This document shows positions 51,592 to 60,573 of a stretch of DNA of 64,000 bases, piece by piece. Below the pieces are notes generated by a model. It worked only from the letters and a program-made list of their open reading frames with translations. It had not been told where the DNA came from and ran no database searches. Numbering within the stretch: position 1 is the stretch's first letter; every line of letters begins with the position of its first letter. Origin of the DNA: Intrasporangiaceae bacterium URHB0013 (lineage in GTDB: Bacteria > Actinomycetota > Actinomycetes > Actinomycetales > Dermatophilaceae); the NCBI GenBank assembly GCA_000620545.1, contig JIBA01000015.1:310001-374000 (forward strand), given 5' to 3'. A program made the translations under genes and the position numbers.

Positions 51592-51960
51592 TCAGCGCGG
51601 GCCGTCAACCACACCCTGCCGGGTGAAGCCTTGGTAACGCGTACCCCGGTGCATGAGGTGCCCGCGGTCGCCTTCGGCGAACTGGCCGAAGTCAGGGCCG
51701 CTGACCTGCAACTCGCGGCGCTCACCGCTCGGCTCCTCGAAGGTGACGAAGTAGTTCGTGCTTTCCCTTCGCTCCTGGCGTGCGCGGACGTCCGTGCGTC
51801 GTGACACCACGATCGCCTCGACGCTGCGCAGCGGTGCGGCCTCGTTCGCGCGCCACTGGGCTACGCCCCGAACGACCACGAACGCAATCCCGCAAACCAC
51901 GAGCAGCGCCACGACTCCGAAGAGCCCCGTCAATGCTTCCATCCCGTTCGCGTCGAACAC
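51592..51960 (-). CDS. DUF2500-like membrane protein
   Basis: A 122-residue protein with one N-terminal helix (LTGLFGVVALLVVCGIAFVVV), then RANEAAPLRSVEAIVVSRRTDVRARQERRESTNYFVTFEEPSGERRELQVSGPDFGQFAEGDRGHLMHRGTRYQGF. The N-x3-P segment, the VVSRR strand and the YFVTFE...G...RGTRYQGF order are typical of DUF2500, a single-pass family of unknown role. The GTG at 51960 has AGGGGG upstream; an ATG at 51942 is possible. Confidence 0.8.
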   Translation of the reverse strand: MFDANGMEALTGLFGVVALLVVCGIAFVVVRGVAQWRANEAAPLRSVEAIVVSRRTDVRARQERRESTNYFVTFEEPSGERRELQVSGPDFGQFAEGDRGHLMHRGTRYQGFTRQGVVDGPR

Positions 51961-52611
51961 CAGCGCCCCCTGCTCCCATCGCGCGGGCCGGCGCCCCGCG
52001 CAGTAGCGCGATCGTCCCACGCAGAGCGGCTCTCAGCATCCGATCGACACGCGAGTACCAGGAGCAGCAGGCGAGCCGCCGCCCTGCCTCCCGCATATCT
52101 CCGAGCATTTCTCGGACATGCCGCACTGAGGACGGGACGTCCAACATTGCCGCGATGGGTCATCCGGCTCCTGGCGAGTCTGCCTCTGCAGGCACCTGGC
52201 ACTGCCGGGAGATCGCCCTCGCGCGTGGGGCTGACGGGGCGAGGACCGTTCCAAGTCAGTCCATCTTGGCCGTGGGGTCGTGCGGCTCCGCCTGCGGAGC
52301 GTTCCTCCGGATGGACTCGCCGCTGGCGGCAGTGGCACGACGGCACCAACCTTGGGTGCCCGCCGCCATCGGGCATGGGGTCACGCCAGCCCCCGACTGC
52401 CAGTTCCGCGGTTGTTCACCGACCCGACTCGGGAGCGAGCACGAAGCGGCCGACGCTCGTTCACGTCCGTGACGAGGAAACGCGTCGTCGGACGGATGGC
52501 GCCGCGTCTAGCCGCCGGGACGTGTGGCGTTGTCCGCATCCGGGATGTCACCGGGGCGGCTTCTCAAACGTCTTAGAAGTGGGACGGTGGTGGAGATGGA
52601 GGGTGTGCGCG
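51961..52611. other. Gene-free stretch upstream of the ECF sigma gene
   Basis: About 650 bases with no supportable gene. The last 80 bases probably hold the promoter of the sigma factor operon. Several hydrophilic open frames exist on the minus strand but lack ribosome sites and family patterns. Confidence 0.4.
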
Positions 52612-53157
52612 GTGAACGGTCGTGAAGGTGCGGTGGCCATGGCGGCGGAGTTCGACGCCTTCTACGCCGTCAGTGCCACCCGGATCAAGCGCCAGATGGT
52701 CCTACTGACCGGGGACGTCGCCGAGGCGGAGGACGTCACGCAGGAGGCCTTCGAGCGAGCCTGGACGCGGTGGTCGGTGGTGCGGGACGCGGCCTCCCCG
52801 GAGGCGTGGGTGCGGACCGTTTCCCGACGACTCGCTGTGAGTCGCTGGCGGCGGATTCGCAACGCGACGATGGCATGGCGCCGGCACGGTCCCCCAAGTG
52901 AGCTGTCGGAGTTGGACGCTGACCATGTCGTGCTGATTGCGGCTCTGGCAACGCTGCCAGAGACGCAGCGCGTGGCGATCGTGCTGCACCACCTTGCGGA
53001 CCTGCCCGTGGCCCAGGTGGCGCAGGAGACCGGGGCGACCGTCTCGGCTGTCAAGCAGCAGCTCGTGCGGGGTCGAGCGGCGCTGGCTGAGTCCCTTGCA
53101 GACGGTCGCGAGAGCACCGCCGAACCTGCTCTTGTTCGACCTGAGGAGAAGCGATGA
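52612..53157 (+). CDS. ECF RNA polymerase sigma factor (SigE-family-like)
   Basis: The 181-residue protein has sigma region 2 (EFDAFYAVSATRIKRQMVLLTGDVAEAEDVTQEAFERAWTRWSVV, then PEAWVRTVSRRLAVSRWRR) and region 4 (LATLPETQRVAIVLHHLADLPVAQVAQETGATVSAVKQQLVRGRAAL). The GTG at 52612 has GGAGGG eight bases upstream; an ATG at 52639 is the alternative. The stop overlaps the ATG of the membrane protein that follows, which is the likely anti-sigma partner. Target promoters are unknown. Confidence 0.9.
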   Translation: MNGREGAVAMAAEFDAFYAVSATRIKRQMVLLTGDVAEAEDVTQEAFERAWTRWSVVRDAASPEAWVRTVSRRLAVSRWRRIRNATMAWRRHGPPSELSELDADHVVLIAALATLPETQRVAIVLHHLADLPVAQVAQETGATVSAVKQQLVRGRAALAESLADGRESTAEPALVRPEEKR

Positions 53158-53984
53158 TGGACAGCCTCACGAAGGAACTGCACGAATCGGCCGCGGCGCT
53201 CTCCGGTGTGATGCCCCCACCGGAGCAGGTTCGGCACCGCGCCGAGCGTGCGCGCCGGACGCGTCGAGCCGTGGCCGGATCCGCCGCTGCCGCACTGGTG
53301 GTGGTGCTCGCCGTCGCTGTCGGGGTCGGTGGTGGCAAAGGAGTCCCGGCCAACACGGCCACAGCGGTCCCGGCTCGGACATTTTGGAGTGCTCCCCCAG
53401 GCAGTGTCTTCACGAGCGATCCGCTGCCGTCCGCGGCCGAGTGGAACGACCTCCTCGACCTACTGCCGGCCGAACGAACCGAGCGATCTGCCACACAGCC
53501 GCACCAACTGGACTGCATCACCGACCCGTTCACGCTGGGTGCCGATCAGGTGCATGGCGCCGCCTACCTGCAACCACCTAAACCCGACGCCCTCACGAGT
53601 GGACGGATGAACATCTACGCGCTCTGGTTCGGCCGAGCAACTGATGCCACAGCTGCGGTCAAGCGGCTACGTCAGGAGCTCGTCGCGTGCCGCGCCCGGC
53701 GAGACCCGAACCTTCAGGTCACCTACTTCAGCATCGAGGACGCCTTGATGCGGGACTACCCGCGCATCGAGCAACGGTTCTCCGGGGGCATCACGAGGCA
53801 GCCCGGTATCGGCGGGGTCGACCCTCGCTTCAGCGAGTACGCCCTGGCCGTGGCCCGTGCGGGGAGGCTGGTCATCGTCTTTGAGTCCCTCAACGGCTGG
53901 TCGGACCGCCTGGATAACACGGTGGGTCTTTTAATGGACCACGCGCTCAAGGCGCTCCCACGACGGGTGGGCCCAACCACATAG
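53154..53984 (+). CDS. Putative anti-sigma-like single-pass membrane protein
   Basis: The 276-residue protein has a short cytoplasmic N-terminus (LTKELHESAAALSGVMPPPEQVRHRAERARRTRR), one membrane helix at about residues 40-60 (AVAGSAAAALVVVLAVAVGVGG) and an extracytoplasmic domain of 200 residues with two cysteines (LDCITDPF, VACRARRD). The ATG overlaps the ECF sigma stop. Layout and coupling suggest an anti-sigma or sensor role, but the N-terminus lacks the HxxxCxxC zinc motif of ZAS anti-sigma factors. The outer domain is not recognised. Confidence 0.78.
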   Translation: MMDSLTKELHESAAALSGVMPPPEQVRHRAERARRTRRAVAGSAAAALVVVLAVAVGVGGGKGVPANTATAVPARTFWSAPPGSVFTSDPLPSAAEWNDLLDLLPAERTERSATQPHQLDCITDPFTLGADQVHGAAYLQPPKPDALTSGRMNIYALWFGRATDATAAVKRLRQELVACRARRDPNLQVTYFSIEDALMRDYPRIEQRFSGGITRQPGIGGVDPRFSEYALAVARAGRLVIVFESLNGWSDRLDNTVGLLMDHALKALPRRVGPTT

Positions 53985-54095
53985 ACAGGTGCGTCGACGC
54001 GCCGCGCTCGGGCGCGGCCGAGCATCTGCCAAGGTTGGCGTGAGGGCTAGAAGGGCGCCAGCGATCAAACTGGTCGCCATGGCCCGACGGTTCAT
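53931..54095 (-). CDS. Short secreted peptide candidate antisense to the anti-sigma gene end
   Basis: From the ATG at 54095, with AGGAG nine bases upstream, the product reads MNRRAMATSLIAGALLALTP TLADA, a convincing Sec signal, then 29 hydrophilic residues with CLCGWAHP. Its last 54 bases are antisense to the 3' end of the upstream gene. It could be a real small secreted peptide or the 5' stump of a lost exported protein; the mature part has no family pattern. Confidence 0.35.
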   Translation of the reverse strand: MNRRAMATSLIAGALLALTPTLADARPRPSAARRRTCLCGWAHPSWERLERVVH

Positions 54096-54311
54096 GATGT
54101 CTCCTGGACTCGTGGCGCCGACGGTGTGCCGGCGAACTCCACGATCCAGACCTGCACGTACACGCCGCATCGGGCGTAAATACCAGAACTCGAGCCGCAA
54201 CTACCCACGCTCAGTGCGTCTATTCGCCCCGATCGCCCACACGTCGGGCTCGACGGGCACTGAGGACCGTGCCGATCTTGGCTGACGGCGTGGGCAAACT
54301 GGTGCGGCGGC

Positions 54312-54437
54312 TCAGTAGCCGAAGCCCCCGCCGTTGCCGTTGCCACCGCCACCGCCACCGCCATAGACGATCACGAGAACGACCACCAGGACAGCGACTG
54401 CGACAAGTCCTGCGATCACCCATCGCTTGGTTAGCAC
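54312..54437 (-). CDS. 41-residue single-helix Gly-rich membrane peptide
   Basis: GTG at 54437 encodes a basic start, one helix (WVIAGLVAVAVLVVVLVIVYG) and a tail of Gly and Asn ending GGGFGY. A weak GAGAGGGG lies upstream. The hydrophobic helix and tail are too regular for chance, but the start is uncertain. Function unknown. Confidence 0.45.
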   Translation of the reverse strand: MLTKRWVIAGLVAVAVLVVVLVIVYGGGGGGGNGNGGGFGY

Positions 54438-54724
54438 CCTGACAACCCCTCTCCCGTCGGGCGCCAACCTCTCAGGGTCGGCCCCACACATGACGACGCA
54501 CAGCGCCGATGCACGGTTCGACCGGGGGCGTGACGTCACCCGCTCGACCCAGGAGCGGGGTCCCGTCTAGAAGGTCAGTGAATGCCGAGGCGGCCGCGTC
54601 CCATGGCCGCGCATGGGTGAAGCTTTACAGCAGCTCAGGTATCGGCCGTCTTGGTCTAGCTGAAACAGCGACGAGCGCAGGCACGTTGGCAACTCAAAAG
54701 AGCTCCGTTGTTGGGGTGCCGGGG

Positions 54725-54979
54725 CCAACAGCCTTCCCCGAGGCCGAATACGCATCCCCGCTGGCAAAGAAGCCACACGACCTCCGGGACGCAGCGGTCT
54801 CCCTCTGGCTCAACGCCGGGGTGCTCGCCACCCAGGTTGCCGAGTGGGCGGGACATAGCGTGAACGTGCTCCTCCGCGTCAACGCGTCCTGCGTCGTCGG
54901 TCAGGACGAGGCCGCCCGACGGCGCGTGGACCTCGCGCTCAGCACGGCCACGGGGTCTCCCGCGGCCATCCTGCGTTGA
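54725..54979 (+). pseudogene. C-terminal relic of a tyrosine recombinase (integrase)
   Basis: The frame carries PTAFPEAEYASPLAKKPHDL, RDAAVSLWLNAGVLATQVAE, WAGHSVNVLLRVNASCVVGQ and DEAARRRVDLAL, the conserved end of actinobacterial phage-type integrases. Box II is partly kept (HDLR), but the usual LRH is LRD. GHS is present, while the catalytic Tyr of the RVYAKC motif is Asn (RVNASC). The catalytic N-terminal part is missing; no integrase sequence is seen upstream to 54438. It lies 120 bases from attR, as expected for the enzyme that placed this island. Confidence 0.75.
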
Positions 54980-54991
54980 GCCCCGTCAGAT

Positions 54992-55005
54992 TTCCCCACA
55001 GACAC
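54992..55005. repeat. Right copy of island-end element TTCCCCACAGACAC
   Basis: Identical to 31507-31520. It lies between the integrase relic stop and attR. See the left copy; it is a candidate integrase arm site. Confidence 0.5.
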
Positions 55006-55055
55006 CCGTAGCGAGCCGTCGTCGGCAGCCACAGTCGGGCAGCCAGTAGGACGGC

Positions 55056-55099
55056 AGAAGGGCCCCTGACCGACGTTTCCGCTGGTCAGGGGCCCTTCT
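55056..55099 (-). terminator. tRNA-Tyr terminator carried by the island
   Basis: A perfect 16-bp stem (AGAAGGGCCCCTGACC and complement) with a 12-base loop begins 11 bases past the tRNA 3' end on the minus strand. Its diverged homologue lies at 31342-31385. The island attP seems to have carried both the tRNA 3' end and this terminator. Confidence 0.7.
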
Positions 55100-55153
55100 G
55101 AGCACTGGGTGGCAGGTGAAGGATTCGAACCTTCGTAGCTCTCGCGACGGATT
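55100..55153. repeat. attR: right direct repeat of the tRNA-Tyr island
   Basis: Identical over 54 bases to 31386-31439. It covers the 3' 44 bases of the intact tRNA-Tyr plus ten bases downstream. The identity stops at 55154, inside the anticodon loop, which places the strand exchange within or just before this block. Confidence 0.9.
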
Positions 55154-55190
55154 TACAGTCCGTTTCCATTGGCCGCTCGGACAACCTGCC
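55110..55190 (-). tRNA. tRNA-Tyr (anticodon GUA)
   Basis: The minus strand folds as an 81-nt class II tRNA: 7-bp acceptor stem GGCAGGT/ACCTGCC, anticodon loop CTGTAAA with GTA, a long variable arm and the T-loop GGTTCGAATCC. Discriminator base is A, and CCA is not encoded. Its 3' half is contributed by the genomic island; the 5' half is chromosomal. Confidence 0.97.
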
Positions 55191-55334
55191 CTGGTGCGTC
55201 TGGAAGGATAGCAAGAGATCGGGCGCGGCCCGAAATCGGGCCACGGCGAGCCTTTTGTCCTGCCCCCGCGCCCTCGACACACCGCTTCACAGACCGCTCG
55301 ACAGACCAGGCACCAGCATCCGGAAGGACCACCG

Positions 55335-55829
55335 ATGGCCGACTCCTCGTTCGACATCGTCAGCAAGTTCGACAAGCAGGAGATCGCGAACGCGGTCAAC
55401 AGCGCCAGCAAGGAGATTGCGACCCGCTACGACTTCAAGAACGTCGGCGCCTCCGTCGACCTCGCCGGCGACGTCATCAAGATGAAGGCGAACACCGAGG
55501 AGCGGTGTCTCGCGGTGCTCGACGTCGTGCAGACGCACCTCGTCAAGCGCAAGGTCAGCCTCAAGCACCTCGACGTCCCCGAGGCCGGACCGCGCCTCTC
55601 GGGCAAGGAGTACCACCTCGACGCGCCCCTCAAGGAGGGCATCTCCCAGGAGAACGCCAAGAAGATCAACAAGCTGATCCGCGACGAGGGGCCCAAGGGC
55701 GTCAAGAGCCAGATCCAGGGCGACGAGCTGCGTGTCTCGAGCAAGAGCCGTGACGATCTCCAGGCCGTCCAGCGGATGCTGCGCGAGGCCGACCTCGACG
55801 TCGCGCTGAACTTCACCAACCAGCGCTGA
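55335..55829 (+). CDS. yajQ: YajQ-family nucleotide-binding protein
   Basis: The 164-residue protein matches YajQ: SSFDIVSKFDKQEIANAVNSASKEIATRYDFKNVGASVDL, then LKEGISQENAKKINKLIRDEGPKGVKSQIQGDELRVSSKSRDDLQAVQRMLREADLDVALNFTNQR. The fold is two ferredoxin-like domains; some members bind cyclic-di-GMP, others tRNA or nucleotides. AAGGA lies before the ATG. First chromosomal gene right of the island. Confidence 0.96.
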   Translation: MADSSFDIVSKFDKQEIANAVNSASKEIATRYDFKNVGASVDLAGDVIKMKANTEERCLAVLDVVQTHLVKRKVSLKHLDVPEAGPRLSGKEYHLDAPLKEGISQENAKKINKLIRDEGPKGVKSQIQGDELRVSSKSRDDLQAVQRMLREADLDVALNFTNQR

Positions 55830-55871
55830 GCTCCGGGGTCCACCACCTGCCCGGCGAGCCCACGGAAGACC

Positions 55872-55905
55872 ACGTATGCCGTCCACTCGGGTGGGCGGCA
55901 TACGT
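55872..55905. terminator. Hairpin terminator after yajQ
   Basis: A 15-bp stem with one G-U pair (ACGTATGCCGTCCAC and GTGGGCGGCATACGT) closes a TCGG tetraloop, 42 bases after the yajQ stop. Between it and 56196 no gene is secure; a short frame ending at 56127 (MQAHALFEDGRDRLADYADA, LRARGL) might be a gene tail. Confidence 0.65.
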
Positions 55906-56196
55906 CATCCCGGCGACCTGACGTGAGGACCGGGAGATCTTCCCGGCCCACCCGGGAACCGGCCCGACGCGAGAAGGGCCCCCGAGCCGCCACCTAGGGT
56001 CGTCGGCGCGATCCGCGCGCCCGACCGAGAGGTCACGGGGCTGTCCATGCAGGCGCACGCGCTCTTCGAGGACGGCCGCGACAGGCTGGCCGACTACGCG
56101 GACGCCCTGCGGGCTCGCGGCCTCTGAGGCGGCGCAGCGTCCTCCCACAGAGGGCGGCCGTATCCCGTCCACCGGGGTGGGCACCACACGAGCGTT

Positions 56197-56985
56197 CTAG
56201 GGCTCGCTGGTGAGCCCGCGGAGGTCGGGGAACACCTCGACCGCGAGCGGCCACCAGAACAGGTGGCCACAGAGCTCTGCGTACTCCCCCGGCGTGACCC
56301 AGCGCGTCTCGTGGATGCCGTCGTCGCCATCGGTGAGATCGGGACGCACGTCGTCGAGCCGGGCGCGGAAGACCTGGAGGAACGGACGCTCGCGGGTGAA
56401 CACGTCGTCGTCGCGGCGTGGCGTGAATCGCTCGTAACCACAAGGGAGCACGTCCGAGTGGCGCAGCCGCAGCCCTGTCTCCTCGAGCGTCTCGCGGACG
56501 GCGTTCTCGACGGGCGTCTCGTCCTCCTCGCGCCATCCACCCGGCGATCCCCACTCAGCACGGCGGACGCTGTGCACGACGACGAAATCGCCTCGCCGGT
56601 CGCGGACGAAGACCATGGCCGCGAGCACGCGGGACTGCTCGATCGGGTCGTCGGACGCGACGAGGTCGACGTCGCTCGTGCCGTTGGGGAACGAGACGCC
56701 GAGGATGCGGCGCACGCCCCGGTCGCGCTTGCGCTTGCGCAGCCGCAGGCCGGAGGCGTTGAGCCGACGCGCGAGGTCGACGCCGCTCGTGGGGGTGGCA
56801 CCGGCGTCGACGGCGTCCTGCCACCGCCCCTGAGGCACGTCGTAGTGGTCGCCGTCGAAGGACCGCGGGTGCAGTCGGGCGACCCGCGCGACGCCGTGCA
56901 GCTCGTCGTAGGAGACGTCACTGACGAGGTGGGCGAAGAGCCGACCGTGGGCGGGCCAGATCGGCTGGTCGATCCACACGGTCAT
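56197..56985 (-). CDS. DUF4031-NUDIX fusion hydrolase
   Basis: The 262-residue protein has an N-terminal DUF4031 domain (MTVWIDQPIWPAHGRLFAHL, then VSDVSYDELHGVA, GDHYDVPQGRWQDAVDAGA) and a C-terminal NUDIX domain at about 110-250 with a Nudix box SPGGWREEDETPVENAVRETLEETGL. DUF4031 alone occurs in many actinobacteria; the fusion suggests its unknown ligand is chemically linked to a nucleoside diphosphate. The NUDIX half should hydrolyse such a bond with Mg2+. Single gene; no ribosome site stands out. Confidence 0.9.
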   Translation of the reverse strand: MTVWIDQPIWPAHGRLFAHLVSDVSYDELHGVARVARLHPRSFDGDHYDVPQGRWQDAVDAGATPTSGVDLARRLNASGLRLRKRKRDRGVRRILGVSFPNGTSDVDLVASDDPIEQSRVLAAMVFVRDRRGDFVVVHSVRRAEWGSPGGWREEDETPVENAVRETLEETGLRLRHSDVLPCGYERFTPRRDDDVFTRERPFLQVFRARLDDVRPDLTDGDDGIHETRWVTPGEYAELCGHLFWWPLAVEVFPDLRGLTSEP

Positions 56986-57125
56986 GGCTCGAAGCCTAGG
57001 CCAGCGTGCTGCCGTATGCCGTGACCTCCCCTGTGGACGACGCCGGCCGCCGCTCCCCTGGCCGACCTAACCTCGAACGCACGCGGCCACCTTCTGGCCG
57101 AGCCCATCGATCGAGGAGCAGCCCC

Positions 57126-57416
57126 ATGTCCCGTTCCGTCGTTGACACCGAACGCATCGCCGCGGCAGCCGGCGACATCCACCGGCTCGCCGACACCATC
57201 ACCTCGAGCACGGCCGAGCTGCGTGGTCGCCTCGCCGGGATGGGGGCTGACTGGCAGGGTCCGGCCAAGGTCGAGTTCGAGCGCGTCATGCACGACTACC
57301 AGCGCATCCAGGCGCAGATGACCGAGGCGCTCGCCGACGTCGGCCGCCTCACCCTCAGGGCGTCCTCGGCCTACGCCGAGCACGAGAACGCGACACGGGC
57401 CCTCTTCGCCCGCTGA
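57126..57416 (+). CDS. WXG100-family (ESAT-6/CFP-10-like) protein
   Basis: The 96-residue helical hairpin protein has the W-x-G turn in MGADWQGPAKVEFERVM, with helix one VDTERIAAAAGDIHRLADTITSSTAELRGRL and helix two HDYQRIQAQMTEALADVGRLTLRASSAYAEHENATRALF. CGAGGAG precedes the ATG. It stands alone; no second WXG100 gene or EccC-type secretion gene is visible. It may be secreted by a type VII system encoded elsewhere. Confidence 0.9.
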   Translation: MSRSVVDTERIAAAAGDIHRLADTITSSTAELRGRLAGMGADWQGPAKVEFERVMHDYQRIQAQMTEALADVGRLTLRASSAYAEHENATRALFAR

Positions 57417-57456
57417 CCGGCGCCTCGGAGGTCACGGGCGGAGCTTCCGCCGACGG

Positions 57457-57494
57457 CGAAGGGCGGCTCCCCCGTGTGGAGGAGCCGCCCTTCG
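57457..57494. terminator. Bidirectional terminator between WXG100 and groEL genes
   Basis: A perfect 14-bp stem, CGAAGGGCGGCTCC (57457-57470) and its complement (57481-57494), with a ten-base loop. It lies 40 bases past the WXG100 stop and 24 bases past the groEL stop (convergent genes), so it serves both. Confidence 0.75.
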
Positions 57495-57518
57495 AGCGTG
57501 CTGCGTGGAGCGGCGGGC

Positions 57519-59228
<1,710 letters not shown>

Positions 59229-59288
59229 TCATGTAGCTGCGAACCCAGCCCCTCGGCATACGGCCCATTTCTGTCACTCCCACGGGGA

Positions 59289-59332
59289 GAGTGCTAACGC
59301 CATTATTGGCACTCTCGGGGTGAGAGTGCAAA
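59289..59332 (-). promoter_or_regulatory. CIRCE (HrcA operator) with an extra half-site upstream of groEL
   Basis: On the minus strand TTTGCACTC (59332-59324), nine bases, then GAGTGCCAA (59314-59306) matches CIRCE with two deviations. A further half-site TTAGCACTC, a perfect consensus arm, follows at 59297-59289 after eight bases. The three arms could bind HrcA in overlapping ways. The groEL promoter should lie next to this site. Confidence 0.85.
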
Positions 59333-59373
59333 CGTCTGACCGCGCCGGTCAGGGCGTATGCCGTCCGGCCGGC

Positions 59374-59799
59374 TCAGGCGCCCGCGGCGGGTGCGAGCGC
59401 AGCAGCGATCCGGGCGGCATGGTCGGCGGACTCCTGCTCCGACGCATACGTCGTGCGCGGCCAGAAGAAGCCACGCAGGCCATCCCCCTTCGTGCGGGGA
59501 ACGACGTGGACGTGCAGGTGTGGCACGGACTGGCTTACGACGTTGTTCATCGCGACGAACGTGCCCTGGGCGCCGAGGGCCTCGACGACGGCCGCGGCGA
59601 GACGCTGGGCGGCTCCGAGCAGCGTGGCGTGCAGGTCGGCGGGCAGGTCGAGCAGGGTGTCGACGTGCCGGCGCGGGACGAGCAGGACATGGCCCTTGAA
59701 GACGGGCCGGCGGTCGAGGAAGGCCACGAGGTCCGGCTCGTCGAGCACGAGGTCCGCCGGGAGCCCACCCGCCACGATCGAGCAGAAGACGCAGTCCAT
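59374..59799 (-). CDS. HIT-family hydrolase
   Basis: The 141-residue protein has the Zn finger-like start MDCVFCSIVAGGLPADLVLD, LVPRRHVDTLLDLP, and the histidine triad PHLHVHVVPRTKGDGL. HIT proteins hydrolyse nucleoside-5'-phosphoramidates or dinucleoside polyphosphates. GGGAG lies upstream. It is a single gene behind the CIRCE region, read in the same direction as groEL but ending before the CIRCE element. Confidence 0.93.
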   Translation of the reverse strand: MDCVFCSIVAGGLPADLVLDEPDLVAFLDRRPVFKGHVLLVPRRHVDTLLDLPADLHATLLGAAQRLAAAVVEALGAQGTFVAMNNVVSQSVPHLHVHVVPRTKGDGLRGFFWPRTTYASEQESADHAARIAAALAPAAGA

Positions 59800-59896
59800 G
59801 CCGACAGGCTCCCACGGCGGCGCGGGCTCGGCCGGGCCAGTGGCACGTCAGCGCCGAGGAGTTGCAGCGTCCAAACGCACGTCGGCCGTGTACGGG

Positions 59897-60469
59897 TCAG
59901 CAGATGACGAGCAGGATGCAGCCGCCGTCGCTCGATGTCGGCGAGGGGGTCGGTCTCGGGGTCGGCTTCTTCGTCGAGGTCGGCCTCGGCTTGGGCGTCG
60001 GGTGGTCCTTGGTCCGCGTCGGGCTCGGGGCCGCGGTCGAGGTCGGCGCAGGGACGGTGGAGGTGCGCTTCGACGACGAGGCCGGCGACGGCGCCGGGGC
60101 CGGGGTCGTGGGCACCGAGGAGGTGGCATGGGAGGCCGGTGCCACGGCGGCGGTCGCCGACTGCCGCGTGCTGCCCGCAGTGGTGGTGGCGCTCGGGACC
60201 TCGGACGTGCCGGCCGTGCCGGCCGCGCCGGCCCTGCCGGAGGAGCTCTCGGCCGAGCCCCACCCGTCGTCCGAACTCGTGCTCGTCCAGTCATCTCCCG
60301 GCAGGCCGGGGAACCCGCCGGACGACATCGCCTCGTCGCTCCAGCTGTCACCCGACCAGTAGGCGACGGCGCCCGTCGTGAGCAGGGCGATGGACGCGAG
60401 GACGGCGGCGATGAGGACCTTGCGTCGGGACTGCGAGGCACGCGTGGAGGTGTGGGTCTCGGGCGACAT
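59897..60469 (-). CDS. Membrane-anchored Ser/Thr/Pro-rich surface protein
   Basis: The 190-residue protein has a basic N-terminus, one helix at 17-39 (VLIAAVLASIALLTTGAVAYWSG), a Gly/Ser region, and a long tail of Ser, Thr, Pro and Lys (PTSTKKPTPRPTPSPTSSDG) ending in GGCILLVIC. The hydrophobic Cys-containing end is odd and might be a second anchor. Such proteins are usually exposed at the cell wall and often glycosylated. No domain is recognised. Confidence 0.75.
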   Translation of the reverse strand: MSPETHTSTRASQSRRKVLIAAVLASIALLTTGAVAYWSGDSWSDEAMSSGGFPGLPGDDWTSTSSDDGWGSAESSSGRAGAAGTAGTSEVPSATTTAGSTRQSATAAVAPASHATSSVPTTPAPAPSPASSSKRTSTVPAPTSTAAPSPTRTKDHPTPKPRPTSTKKPTPRPTPSPTSSDGGCILLVIC

Positions 60470-60573
60470 GGCTCACCAACGTAGACGAGTCGGCCGGGGG
60501 GCGCCCGTTCAGGACCCGGCCGCTACGGTGGTCCCATGCTCGCCGAGATGTGGGTCACACCGAGGGTCGCGGG

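Larger units (their letters stand above)
31386..55153. mobile_element. Decayed genomic island integrated in tRNA-Tyr
   Basis: The island spans the two 54-bp direct repeats, about 23.7 kb. The intact tRNA lies at the right end and its orphaned 3' fragment at the left end. A fragment of a tyrosine recombinase without its catalytic Tyr lies 120 bases inside the right repeat, the position expected for the island's integrase. Cargo is heterogeneous and mostly single genes with long non-coding gaps and several frameshifted or truncated genes, while the flanks are compact. No replication, transfer or relaxase genes are visible, so the element is probably immobile now. Confidence 0.82.

Noticed and set aside
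56000-56127. Short coding-like frame ending LADYADALRARGL
   Set aside because: It could be a gene tail or a small protein, but no start with a ribosome site and no family is recognisable, so it is mentioned only in the neighbouring terminator entry.
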